Shown one piece after another: positions 1-7,825 of a DNA stretch of 12,123 nucleotides. A program made the position numbers and the translations under genes. Each line of letters opens with the position of its first letter. The first letter of the stretch is position 1. The stretch comes from Bacteroidetes bacterium QS_8_64_10 (GTDB lineage: Bacteria; Bacteroidota; Rhodothermia; Rhodothermales; Salinibacteraceae): the NCBI GenBank assembly GCA_003022505.1, contig PXTQ01000036.1:1-12123 (forward strand), read 5' to 3'. Under the pieces are notes generated by a model. That model saw only the letters and a program-made list of their open reading frames with translations, did not search any database and was not told the DNA's origin.

Positions 1-1
1 G

Positions 2-82
2 AGAAAACTGCTGGTCATCCTGAACACGATGGTCAAAAACGGCACGATGTGGAACCCGGATCTTCACACGACTTCCCCTTGA
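2..82 (+). CDS. C-terminal tail of an IS110-family transposase (partial, cut by window edge)
   Basis: The second reading frame is open from the window edge to a TGA at 80-82 and encodes 26 residues beginning RKLLVILNTMVKNG and containing WNP. The pattern RKLLVILN-x-M-x-x-(N/D)-G-x-x-W is what I know as the extreme C-terminus of IS110/IS116/IS902 (Transposase_20) proteins, which are DEDD transposase/recombinases that work with a bridge RNA. The catalytic residues lie outside the window, so activity cannot be judged. The end of the element should lie within roughly the next 50-250 bases, but I cannot see an obvious terminus; IS110 elements usually lack strong terminal inverted repeats. The identification rests on a short stretch and is only moderately sure. 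Confidence 0.55.
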   Translation, partial: RKLLVILNTMVKNGTMWNPDLHTTSP

Positions 83-335
83 CAATCAAGACCGTTGCTT
101 TCCCACGCGCTCTCCCGCTCCTGCTCAGGGTAGGCGCTGTCGTATTTGCTTCGCAGGCACCGTTTTCGCCCAGCTGACCCGTTGAGGTTGCACTAAGAAG
201 GCAAGCCGCGCTCCGCCGTCTGCGGTCTGCCATTCGGTTATTTTTCTTGAAACGCGGGCGCGGCACTTGCAACTCGGCAGACTGCTTTTCACTCTGGCAA
301 TCTCTTACGCCCCACGCACACGCATCCGCCCAACG
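83..335. other. argS leader / probable IS right flank, no gene seen
   Basis: No convincing coding frame was found between the transposase tail and argS. A TTGACA at 79-84 has no matching -10 at 16-18 bp. A small perfect palindrome (CTTGA-CAA-TCAAG, 78-90) sits on the transposase stop codon. The right end of the IS element probably falls in this stretch, but its position is not resolvable from one copy. Confidence 0.4.
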
Positions 336-2024
336 ATGCAAGACTATCTGAAACGCAAATTGCGCGACGTCCTCGATGCGTTCGACGACGACGTGCCCGA
401 TGACTTTGAGCCGGAACTGGAGACGCCCGCTAATCCGGAGCACGGCGACCTGTCTACGAACACGGCCATGCGGCTGCCGCCCCACCTGAAGCGCCCCCCG
501 CGCGAGATCGCCAGCGACCTGGTCGGGCGGCTGCGCGAGCGCCTCGACCCGGAGCGCATCCGGGCCGTCGAAGTGGCCGGGCCGGGCTTCGTCAATTTCC
601 GCTTCGCTGATGACTATCTCTGGAACGGCCTCTCCCAGATTCTTGCCGCCGACGACTACGGGCGCACAAAAGCGCACAGCGGGCAGCGCGCCCTCGTCGA
701 GTACGTCAGCGCCAACCCCACCGGGCCGCTCACCGTGGGCCACGGGCGCAATGCCGTCCTCGGCGACACGCTGGCGAACCTGCTGGAATGGACCGGCTAC
801 GAGGTCGAGCGCGAGTATTACTTCAACGACGCCGGGCGGCAGATGCGCATCCTGGCCCAGTCGGTGCGGGCGCGCTACGAAGCCTTCGCGGATCCCGACG
901 CGCCGACGCGCCCCATCGAAGAGGACGGCAACATCGAGGAGGTGCCGGCTTCGTTTCCGGAGGAGGGCTATCGCGGTCAGTACATCATCGACATTGCGCG
1001 CGACCTCTACGACGACGACCCCGACCTGCTCGACGCGGACGACCTTGCGCCGTTCCGGGACGCGGCGGAGGAAGCCATCTTCACCGAGATCGAGGACACG
1101 CTGAATAGGCTCGGCATAGAGATGGACCGCTACTTCAACGAGCGCGATCTCTACGACGAGGGCCGCGTTGAGGCCGTGCTGGAGCGGCTCCGCGAGGTGG
1201 GCGTCACGTACGAACGAGACGGCGCGACGTGGCTGCGCACCACCGACTTCGGCAAGGACAAAGACACGGTGCTCGTCAAGTCGAACGGCGAGCCGACCTA
1301 TCGTCTGCCCGACATCGCGTATCACGACGATAAGTTTGCGCGCGGCTACGACCGTATCGTCGACGTGTTCGGCGCGGATCACGTGGCGACCTACCCGGAC
1401 GTGCTAAGCGCCCTCGACGTGCTCGGCTACGACACCGACGAGCGCGTGAGCGTGCTCGTGTACCAGTTCGTGTCGCTCGTGCGGGGCGGCGAGCCGGTCA
1501 CGATGAGCACGCGCGCTGCTAATTATACGACGTTGAACGAACTGATGGACGAGGTGCCGTCCGACGTGGTGCGGTTTTTCTTCTTGATGCGCTCCCCCAA
1601 TACGCATCTCGATTTCGATCTGGAGTTGGCCCGCGAGCGCAACGAGAAAAACCCGGTGTTTTATCTTCAGTACGCGCACGCTCGCATCTCCTCGATTCTG
1701 GACAAGGCCGAAGAGGTAGGCTTTGATTACAACGCGGAGCCGGAGCTGGAGCGCCTAACGCACGACGCCGAGAAAGCTCTCATCAAGGAATTGCTGAAGC
1801 TCCCGGATGAGATTGCGGGCGCGGCGGACATGATGGCCCCGCATCACTTGGCGGACTACCTGCGCGACGTGGCGACGGCGTTCACGGCGTTCTACGGCGA
1901 TTGTCATATTATCGGCGAGGAGCGCCCGCTGGCCGTCGCGCGGATGCACCTGGCGCTGGCCGCCCGCACGGTGCTGGCGAACGGCCTCGCCGTGCTGGGC
2001 ATCAACGCGCCGGAGAGCATGTGA
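336..2024 (+). CDS. argS: Arginyl-tRNA synthetase (ArgRS)
   Basis: This cytosolic class I aminoacyl-tRNA synthetase charges tRNA-Arg with arginine using ATP. The protein is 562 residues, close to the usual 550-580. An N-terminal Add-1 domain (about 1-90) is followed by SANPTGPLTVGHGRN (125-139), the class I signature with TVGH (133-136) in the HIGH position. MSTR (390-393) stands at the KMSKS position, and the DALR anticodon-binding domain starts near YLQYAHARISS (443-453). The ATG at 336 is chosen because MQDYLKRKLRDVLDAF matches where ArgRS proteins begin; an upstream in-frame TTG at 267 would add 23 unrelated residues. The protein is strongly acidic (for example DDDVPDDFEPELE), which fits a salt-adapted lineage. 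No Shine-Dalgarno is seen. The gene appears intact and monocistronic; the next gene downstream has its own promoter. Confidence 0.97.
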   Translation: MQDYLKRKLRDVLDAFDDDVPDDFEPELETPANPEHGDLSTNTAMRLPPHLKRPPREIASDLVGRLRERLDPERIRAVEVAGPGFVNFRFADDYLWNGLSQILAADDYGRTKAHSGQRALVEYVSANPTGPLTVGHGRNAVLGDTLANLLEWTGYEVEREYYFNDAGRQMRILAQSVRARYEAFADPDAPTRPIEEDGNIEEVPASFPEEGYRGQYIIDIARDLYDDDPDLLDADDLAPFRDAAEEAIFTEIEDTLNRLGIEMDRYFNERDLYDEGRVEAVLERLREVGVTYERDGATWLRTTDFGKDKDTVLVKSNGEPTYRLPDIAYHDDKFARGYDRIVDVFGADHVATYPDVLSALDVLGYDTDERVSVLVYQFVSLVRGGEPVTMSTRAANYTTLNELMDEVPSDVVRFFFLMRSPNTHLDFDLELARERNEKNPVFYLQYAHARISSILDKAEEVGFDYNAEPELERLTHDAEKALIKELLKLPDEIAGAADMMAPHHLADYLRDVATAFTAFYGDCHIIGEERPLAVARMHLALAARTVLANGLAVLGINAPESM

Positions 2025-2080
2025 GGACGGTGGACGGCAAGAAGCGTTACAAGAAACGTACGCTCAGCCAATCTGCGAAC

Positions 2081-2109
2081 TTGCCATTCCGAAAACATGT
2101 GTGTAAAAT
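2081..2109 (+). promoter_or_regulatory. Sigma70-like promoter for the methyltransferase, with overlapping direct repeat
   Basis: TTGCCA (2081-2086) and TAAAAT (2104-2109) each match the bacterial -35/-10 consensus at five of six positions, with an ideal 17-bp spacer, 44 bp before the methyltransferase ATG. The -10 lies within a direct repeat of TGTGTAA (2100-2106 and 2109-2115). The repeat could be an operator, but no C-protein gene is present and that role is speculation. Confidence 0.55.
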
Positions 2110-2153
2110 GTGTAATGGGTGATGAAAATACACGTCGGAAATGATGCGATGAG

Positions 2154-3908
2154 ATGAGCAACGTCAGCCAAGCCGTGGAGAAGAAAGAAACGGGAGCGCA
2201 CTTTACGCCGCGCCCGCTGAGTTTATTTCTCGCTCGCAAGATTTTGGATGCCGCTTGTCTGAAGGATGAGGGGGAGATCAGCGTGCTAGATCCAGCCTGT
2301 GGAAAAGGACAGTTGCTATCGGCGTTCGTGCGGGTCATTCCGGAGCGCCTGAGGGAGCGAACGAAACTCATCGGCATCGAGACGAATGCGGACTCGCTCG
2401 CACGTGCGGAACAACGACTTGCCGGTTTGGCGACGAAGGAAGTAGACCTGCAGCAGGCGGACTTCCTAGAACTATGCGCACAGGACGAAAACAACTCGGA
2501 TCTTTTTAGTGGTGCGCCAGCAGTGCCATCTGTTCACGTCGTAATCGCTAATCCACCTTACGTCAGAACGCAAGTGCTCGGCGCGGAAAGGTCACGCAAA
2601 CTGGCTTCTTCATTCGGGTTAAAGGGAAAGCTGGATTTGTATCAGGCGTTTCTGGTGGGCATGACGCAACGGCTGGCTCCCGGCGGCGTTATCGGCGTTA
2701 TTACCTCCAACCGTTTCCTATCTACCAAATCGGGAGCTACGACGCGGCGTCTGCTCGCGCAGGAGTACGACATCGAGGCCGTCTACGATCTCGGCGACAC
2801 GAAACTGTTTGACGCCGCTGTGTTGCCGTCGGTGTTCGTGGGTACGAGAAAACCGAGTCCTCACGACGAACGAGAACCACAGTTCCTCAAAATATACGGA
2901 AGCGATAATTCCCATTCGGAGGAAGAGTCGGAGCGAGTCGATTCCGTATACGATCTCCTCGATGAAGAGCGCAACGGCTGCTTTTCAGTGGGAAGCCGTA
3001 CCTTTTCGGTGTCCAGCGGCACACTTGCGTTGCCACCTGATCCTTCCGAGCCGTGGAGTCTGATAACGGATGACGAAGCGGCATGGCTGCAATCCATAGA
3101 GGATCAAACGACCTGTCGTTTCGGAGATCTCGTTGACGTTAGAGTGGGCATCAAGACCAACGCCGATGAGGTATTCGTGGGCCAGGATTGGAGCACACTT
3201 GAGGCAAAACCCGAAGATAAATTGCTGCGCTGCTTGCTGACGTCGGATTGCGCGGACCGATGGGTACCTCGCCAAACGCAAAAACCTCGCGTGCTATACA
3301 CGCACGAAGTGAGAAATGGAGACCGGAAGGCTATTAATCTGGACGATCATCCGCGAGCCGCTGCCTACCTCGAGCACCATCGCAAGCGACTCGAAAAACG
3401 CACGTACCTTCTCGAGGCGAATCGGAATTGGTTCGAGATATGGGTTCCTCAAGACCCTTCAGCTTGGTCAAGACCCAAAATTGTCTTTCCCGACATTAGC
3501 GCCGAGCCGAAGTTCTTCTACGACGACCAGCAATGCATCGTGAAAGGCAACTGTTACTGGTTTACACTTGCCCCCAACCGGGATAAGGACTTGCTCTTTC
3601 TTCTGCAGGGAATAGCTAATTCCCAGCTGGCAACCCGCTACCACGACCTGCGATTCAATAACAAGTTGTACGCGGGACGCCGGCGCTACTTGACGCAGTA
3701 CGTAAAGACGTATCCCGTGCCTCGTCTCGATTCCACCGGTGCCAAGCAAATCATTGCGATGGCGAAAGAACTTACGTTCCGTGCCACTGACGGGGAAAAA
3801 CGCCGGTCACTTGAGCAAGAATTGGAGGAAGCTGTCGCGCGGGCTTTTGGCGTTCAGCCGCTCAGTCGAAGAAATCATCGGGAAGATGAATCTGAATCTT
3901 CTGATTGA
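2154..3908 (+). CDS. Type II N6-adenine DNA methyltransferase (gamma class, TaqI-like)
   Basis: This 584-residue protein transfers a methyl group from S-adenosylmethionine to adenine in a short DNA site, protecting the host from the adjacent endonuclease. Motifs occur in gamma-class order: motif X GAHFTP (14-19), motif I DPACGKG for SAM binding (46-52), motif II IGIETN (73-78), QADF near 101-104, and catalytic motif IV NPPY (133-136). LFDAAVLPSVFVG (218-230) corresponds to motif VIII. The C-terminal half, with FPDISAEPKFFYD and FNNKLYAGRRRYLTQY, resembles the TaqI-like target-recognition domain. All catalytic motifs are present, so it is probably active. An in-frame TGA at 2142-2144 limits the start, and the ATG at 2154 lies 44 bp past the promoter. 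Codon use and G+C are lower than in argS, suggesting acquisition by transfer. Its last 47 bases overlap the endonuclease gene on the other strand. The recognition sequence cannot be read from the protein. Confidence 0.93.
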   Translation: MSNVSQAVEKKETGAHFTPRPLSLFLARKILDAACLKDEGEISVLDPACGKGQLLSAFVRVIPERLRERTKLIGIETNADSLARAEQRLAGLATKEVDLQQADFLELCAQDENNSDLFSGAPAVPSVHVVIANPPYVRTQVLGAERSRKLASSFGLKGKLDLYQAFLVGMTQRLAPGGVIGVITSNRFLSTKSGATTRRLLAQEYDIEAVYDLGDTKLFDAAVLPSVFVGTRKPSPHDEREPQFLKIYGSDNSHSEEESERVDSVYDLLDEERNGCFSVGSRTFSVSSGTLALPPDPSEPWSLITDDEAAWLQSIEDQTTCRFGDLVDVRVGIKTNADEVFVGQDWSTLEAKPEDKLLRCLLTSDCADRWVPRQTQKPRVLYTHEVRNGDRKAINLDDHPRAAAYLEHHRKRLEKRTYLLEANRNWFEIWVPQDPSAWSRPKIVFPDISAEPKFFYDDQQCIVKGNCYWFTLAPNRDKDLLFLLQGIANSQLATRYHDLRFNNKLYAGRRRYLTQYVKTYPVPRLDSTGAKQIIAMAKELTFRATDGEKRRSLEQELEEAVARAFGVQPLSRRNHREDESESSD

Positions 3909-4899
3909 GTTCTTTTCCACCGAACTGATTGAAACGGCTGAAGAAGTCTTTTCCCGTAGTGACGTACAGGTGAGACAGCGTGACCTCATCACCGCTCGTG
4001 GATCCATAAAAAATAGCGTACCGAACGTCTCGATAGCGAGGTTGCACGTCCCGTATCTTGGGGATGTCCAGCGGATCGGTATTGTTGGGCAACGCCACGC
4101 CGAGATCGATGGTGGGAGAGGTCTGTAGCTTGACTTCAAGTAGTTGGTGGACGATGTCGGGAAAGCGACCGTCATCCTGGTACGAGTTGTAACCGAGAGC
4201 ATTGCAAATGCGCCGGTGTAGCTCCGTGCCGCGATTTCGCTCCTGATCAAAGCCGGGATCCAAAAAGCTTGCGCCGATCAAGGGTTCGAGTCGGTCGAAG
4301 ATTGCTTTGATGGGCAGCAAAGAACCGACCTCGGCGTAGTCAGTGGGTTGAGCCTCGAAAATGGCTGGGTTACGTGCTTCTTCCAACAGTGGAACAAGCT
4401 GCGCCGTGTCATTCTGCGAAATGAGTTCACCATCCTGTTCGCCCATGTCAAGACGAGCTTGGTACTTACCCGTCAGCGTGCCCGTCGTGTCCAACTCGGC
4501 GAGCGTTTCTCCCGTCACCACTCTTACGTTATCAATGACATCTTCTTGTGACACGTTGACAACGACGTAGCGACGCGATGGAGCGACCTGTTCATTCCAG
4601 ATTTGTAGATTGTTCGACTTCTGAACGTAGACATCGAATTGCTGTCCCGGAAAGCGAGGCTGCTCCTTTTTGAAACTGGTGGGCACTTGGTAGCCCAGCG
4701 TTTTGCACACTTTCTCCTTGACCCGTTTGGAGCGAGTTCGAATAGGCAACCCCTTTACCGATGTGCCGGAAAGCCCGTTGTGCAGCAGTTCTTCCAGTTC
4801 CGCCGCCGGGATCCAAAGGTTCGGATCACCTACCTCAATAGAGTCATAAATGGATAGCCCTTTTCGGTGAATCGCTGTGACATAGGAAGATGCATTCAT
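3862..4899 (-). CDS. PD-(D/E)XK type II restriction endonuclease
   Basis: Partner of the adjacent methyltransferase; expected to cut unmethylated DNA at the shared site using Mg2+. Numbered from the ATG at 4899 (345 residues), the C-terminal half has RNRGTELHRRICNALGY (221-237), then RFPDIVHQLLEVK (245-257), a clear PD-x6-EVK nuclease core (P247, D248, E255, K257) with a helix carrying E225 before it. The N-terminal half (55-102) repeats the layout: a basic helix, a VCKTLGY, then PRFPGQQFDVYVQK, in which the acidic catalytic positions are absent. I do not recognise the exact family or its recognition site. The frame is open upstream to a TTG at 4929, but the ATG is preferred; neither start has a visible Shine-Dalgarno. 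It lies 64 bp downstream of tadA on the same strand, so co-transcription with tadA is possible. G+C is lower than in flanking genes. Confidence 0.85.
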   Translation of the reverse strand: MNASSYVTAIHRKGLSIYDSIEVGDPNLWIPAAELEELLHNGLSGTSVKGLPIRTRSKRVKEKVCKTLGYQVPTSFKKEQPRFPGQQFDVYVQKSNNLQIWNEQVAPSRRYVVVNVSQEDVIDNVRVVTGETLAELDTTGTLTGKYQARLDMGEQDGELISQNDTAQLVPLLEEARNPAIFEAQPTDYAEVGSLLPIKAIFDRLEPLIGASFLDPGFDQERNRGTELHRRICNALGYNSYQDDGRFPDIVHQLLEVKLQTSPTIDLGVALPNNTDPLDIPKIRDVQPRYRDVRYAIFYGSTSGDEVTLSHLYVTTGKDFFSRFNQFGGKELNQKIQIHLPDDFFD

Positions 4900-4963
4900 T
4901 ATACTTTGCGTATCATCGTGAAGAAGCAATGACGGAGAGCGGTATGTATCCGTAGTGCCTCCG

Positions 4964-5437
4964 CTACTCGCGCCTCTCCTGAAAAAAGTCTTGCAGCAGC
5001 GCCGCCGCCCGGTCGGCCTCGACGCCGGAGACGACCTCCAGCCGGTGATTCAGGAGCTCGTCGCGCGGGATGTCGTAGAGCGTAGACGCCGCGCCCGCCT
5101 TCTCATCGAGCGCGCCGAAGACGAGCCGATCCAGCCGCGCCAAGACAAGCGCGCCCGCACACATCGGACACGGCTCCAGCGTCACGTAGAGCGTGCAGTC
5201 GGTCAGGTGCTTGCGCCCGAGCGCGTCCGCCGCCGCCGTGATCGCCAGCATCTCGGCGTGGGCCGTAGGGTCGCCGAGTTGCTCGGTGCGGTTGTGGTCG
5301 CGCCCCACGGTGCGCTCGCCCTCGTGCACGACGACCGCGCCGACGGGCACCTCGCCCGCCTCGGCAGCGCGCTCGGCCTCGCGCAGCGCCTTCCGCATCC
5401 AGCGCCGGTCCGGCTCCATCAGTTCGGAAAGGGCCAT
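4964..5437 (-). CDS. tadA: tRNA-specific adenosine-34 deaminase TadA
   Basis: This zinc enzyme deaminates A34 of tRNA-Arg(ACG) to inosine in the cytosol, allowing one tRNA to read CGU, CGC and CGA. From the ATG at 5437 the protein is 157 residues (family usually 150-170). It contains PVGAVVV (31-37), the zinc/catalytic HAE (H60, E62) and PCPMC (C90, C93), plus the conserved LYVTLEPC stretch and LVFGALDEKAGA (105-116). The open frame extends to a GTG at 5476 and an alternative ATG lies at 5419; 5437 is chosen because WMRKAL then falls at the position seen in other TadA proteins. No Shine-Dalgarno is visible at any start. A 279-bp repeat-rich spacer separates it from the oxidase gene upstream on the same strand, and the endonuclease follows 64 bp downstream. 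Confidence 0.96.
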   Translation of the reverse strand: MALSELMEPDRRWMRKALREAERAAEAGEVPVGAVVVHEGERTVGRDHNRTEQLGDPTAHAEMLAITAAADALGRKHLTDCTLYVTLEPCPMCAGALVLARLDRLVFGALDEKAGAASTLYDIPRDELLNHRLEVVSGVEADRAAALLQDFFQERRE

Positions 5438-5503
5438 CTTTTCGTGAAGGTGTTCAGCAAACCTGTCCGAAGGCACCTTTCAGATCGCAGCGCCGAATTC
5501 GAG

Positions 5504-5531
5504 GGGGCGTGTTGCGTAATGCGTATTGCGT
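5504..5531. repeat. Heptanucleotide tract, consensus NNNGCGT x4
   Basis: Four consecutive 7-mers (5504, 5511, 5518, 5525) all end in GCGT while the first three bases vary (for example GTTGCGT, AATGCGT, ATTGCGT). The tract lies in the tadA-oxidase spacer. The 7-bp period is conserved although the units are not identical, as in the other heptamer tracts of this window. Confidence 0.7.
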
Positions 5532-5589
5532 GAGGCAGCCCGTAGCTGAGCGTGTTGCTGCGAGTGGACCCTCGGAATCAACCGGAGAT

Positions 5590-5699
5590 CGCAGAGGACG
5601 CAAAGAATTCAGGACCTTTGAGAGTTGAGAATGGGTTTTCAGCCTTCGGGTTTTCGCCATTCTCAATTCTCACTCTCCGCGCTCTCAGCGTGCTCTGCG
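5590..5699. repeat. Long imperfect inverted repeat with period-7 internal structure
   Basis: Outer arms 5590-5601 and 5688-5699 pair at 11 of 12 positions (CGCAGAGGACGC against GCGTGCTCTGCG). Inner arms 5620-5634 and 5657-5671 pair at 14 of 15. The inner arms enclose a 22-base loop, and parts of the element again step by seven (ATTCTCA twice from 5659). It begins 18 bases past the oxidase stop codon, so it could form a stem at that transcript's end. It lacks a U-run typical of an intrinsic terminator. Confidence 0.65.
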
Positions 5700-5716
5700 G
5701 TGAGAAAATCGTAGAC

Positions 5717-7825
5717 TCATACCAGCGCATCGCGCAGCACCTCGGCGGGGTGGAGCGCACGGCGGTCCGTCAGGTCCTCGATCTGGGCGCGGCAGGAGAC
5801 GCCCGCAGCCGCCACGAGGGCGTCGTCCGGCATCGCGCGCACGGCGGGCGCGAGGCGGCGCTCGGCCATGTCGCGCGAGACCTGCTGGTGCTCCTTCTCG
5901 TAGCCGAACGCGCCGGCCATCCCGCAGCAACCCGAATCGACCGTCTCCACGGCGTAGCCGGGCGGCAGGCCCAGACACGTTTGGGCCGGCTCGTTGCCCA
6001 CGAGCGCCTTCTGATGGCAGTGCTCGTGCAACAACACGCGGCGCTCGTCCTCGGTCCAGTCGGCATCGTCGAGCGCGCCGCCCTCGGCCAGCTTCGCCAC
6101 GTGCTCCTCGAACGACGTGAACGAGAGCGCCACCTTCTCGGCACGCAGGTCGCCCGGCAGCATGTCACCCATATCGTCGGTAAAGACCGACGTGCAGCTC
6201 GGCTCCAGCCCCACGATGGGCACCTCGCGCTCGGCGTGCTCGTAGAGCTGCTCGACGGTTTTGAGCACCTGGCTCTGCGCCTTGTTGACGTAACCTTTCG
6301 AGAGGAAGGGTCGCCCGCAGCAAGCGTCTTGCTCCGTCACTCGCACCTCGAAGCCCGCCGCGCGGTAAAACTCGGCGGCGGCGCGGCCCGTCTCCGGGTG
6401 ATTGTAGTTGTTGAACGTGTCCGCGAAGATCACGACGGGTGGGCCGCCGGTGGGCCACTCCTGCTTCTCGAACCAGTCCGTAAACGGCTTGCGCGTAAAC
6501 TGCGGCAACTCGCGCTCCGAGCTTATGCCGAGCGTCCAGTCCATCACCTTGCGGACGGGCGTGAGGCGGTTTACCCAGTTGACGACGGAGGCGAGCGGCG
6601 TGCCGCTCACGAGGCGCGTCACGCGCGGCATGTTGGCAAAAATCCGCGTGCGCATCGGCACGCCGTGGGCCGACCAGTAGCGGCCCAGCCACTCGGTTTT
6701 CATCTTCGCCATGTCCACGTTCGAGGGGCACTCCGTCTTGCACGCCTTGCACTGCACGCACAAGTCCATCACGTCGTGCATGCGCTCGCTCGTCAGCTCC
6801 TCCTCCGGCAGGCCGCCCGACATCGCCATGCGGAGCGCGTTCGCTCGCCCGCGCGTGGAATCTTCTTCTTCGCGCGTCACCATGAAGCTGGGGCACATCG
6901 TACCGCTGTCCAGCTTGCGGCACGCGCCGTTGCCGTTGCAGAGTTCGACGGAGCGCGCGAAGCCGCCGTCGTCGGACCAGTCCAACTCCTCGATGAGCGG
7001 GATCGTCTCGTAGTCCGGCCCCATGCGCAGGTTGCGCGTCATCTCCGGAGCATCTACCACTTTGCCCGGATTCAGCAGGTTGTCCGGGTCGAAGATTTTC
7101 TTGATCGCGACGCAGGTCTGATACAATTCTTCACCCAGAAGCTCCTCGTTAAGCCAGCTCCGCGCCAGCCCGTCGCCATGCTCCGAGGACACCGCGCCGC
7201 CGTATTTCGAGACCAGCTCCATCGACTGACGCGCGATGTCGCGCATCTTGCTGACCTCGTTCTTTTTCTTCGTGTTGATGAAAGGGCGCACGTGGAGCGT
7301 TCCGGCGGAGGCGTGCGCGTAGAAGACCGCCTTCGTGTTGGTGCGGTCCAGCAGCGTGCTTAGTTCGTCGACGTACTGCGGCAGGTGCTCGACGGGCACG
7401 GAGGCGTCTTCGATGAAGGCCCACGGTTTGTAGTCGCCCTTAACGCTCATGATGAGACCCAGGCCCTCTTTGCGCACCGTCCAGATGTTGTCGATGGAGG
7501 CGGGATCGGTGTGTCGCCCTACGGCGTAGCTCTCGCCTTCGAGCGTTGCCTCCAGTTCGTCGAGGCGCGCGTTCAGGTCGCTCTCCGTCTCGCCAAAATA
7601 TTCGGTGATGAGCACGCCGCCGGGGTTGCCTTCCACAAACGACATGCGGTGGCGGTAGCCGGGCGACTCGCGGGCACTCTCGACGGCCATGCCGTCGAAC
7701 AGTTCGATGGCCGCCGGATCGGTTTCCAGAATCGTCGTCACGGCGCGGAGGGCCTGCTGCCGCGTCTCGAAGTGGCACACGCCGAGAGCGGTGCGTTCGG
7801 GAAGTTCTTTAAGATCGAACGTCAA
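5717..7825 (-). CDS. C-terminal open frame of the split oxidoreductase: substrate, Fe-S and CCG domains
   Basis: This 702-codon frame corresponds to residues 269-970 of the restored protein; its TTG at 7825 is only the first start-like codon, and the true frame is open back to the duplication near 8133. It has YAHASAGTLHVRPFINTK (169-186) and SSEHGDGLARSW (213-224) of the FAD-oxidase C-terminal domain. A first cluster follows as CNGNGAC...CP (296-312), then a CxxCxxCxxxCP cluster (356-367). Two CCG domains carry ACCGRPF (501-507) with EPSC (541-544), and HEHCHQK (600-606) with SGCCGMAGAFG (631-641). All expected cysteines are present, so the only lesion is upstream. Confidence 0.85.
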   Translation of the reverse strand: MTFDLKELPERTALGVCHFETRQQALRAVTTILETDPAAIELFDGMAVESARESPGYRHRMSFVEGNPGGVLITEYFGETESDLNARLDELEATLEGESYAVGRHTDPASIDNIWTVRKEGLGLIMSVKGDYKPWAFIEDASVPVEHLPQYVDELSTLLDRTNTKAVFYAHASAGTLHVRPFINTKKKNEVSKMRDIARQSMELVSKYGGAVSSEHGDGLARSWLNEELLGEELYQTCVAIKKIFDPDNLLNPGKVVDAPEMTRNLRMGPDYETIPLIEELDWSDDGGFARSVELCNGNGACRKLDSGTMCPSFMVTREEEDSTRGRANALRMAMSGGLPEEELTSERMHDVMDLCVQCKACKTECPSNVDMAKMKTEWLGRYWSAHGVPMRTRIFANMPRVTRLVSGTPLASVVNWVNRLTPVRKVMDWTLGISSERELPQFTRKPFTDWFEKQEWPTGGPPVVIFADTFNNYNHPETGRAAAEFYRAAGFEVRVTEQDACCGRPFLSKGYVNKAQSQVLKTVEQLYEHAEREVPIVGLEPSCTSVFTDDMGDMLPGDLRAEKVALSFTSFEEHVAKLAEGGALDDADWTEDERRVLLHEHCHQKALVGNEPAQTCLGLPPGYAVETVDSGCCGMAGAFGYEKEHQQVSRDMAERRLAPAVRAMPDDALVAAAGVSCRAQIEDLTDRRALHPAEVLRDALV

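Noticed and set aside
79..84. TTGACA resembling a perfect -35
   Set aside because: No acceptable -10 at 16-18 bp, and it overlaps the transposase stop codon.
267..335. TTG-initiated N-terminal extension of ArgRS
   Set aside because: The 23 extra residues do not resemble any ArgRS N-terminus, and the ATG at 336 fits the family.
33..1382. 449-codon open frame on the minus strand opposite argS
   Set aside because: V/R/H-rich translation without motifs, entirely antisense to a well-supported argS; typical of high-GC mirror frames.
4898..4903. Perfect TATAAT on the minus strand at the endonuclease start
   Set aside because: It overlaps the ATG itself, so transcription would begin inside the gene, where no later good start codon exists; the nearest TTGCTT is at a 20-bp spacing.
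5552..7363. 603-codon plus-strand frame opposite the oxidase
   Set aside because: R/A/H-rich antisense product; the minus strand carries all the Fe-S and CCG motifs.
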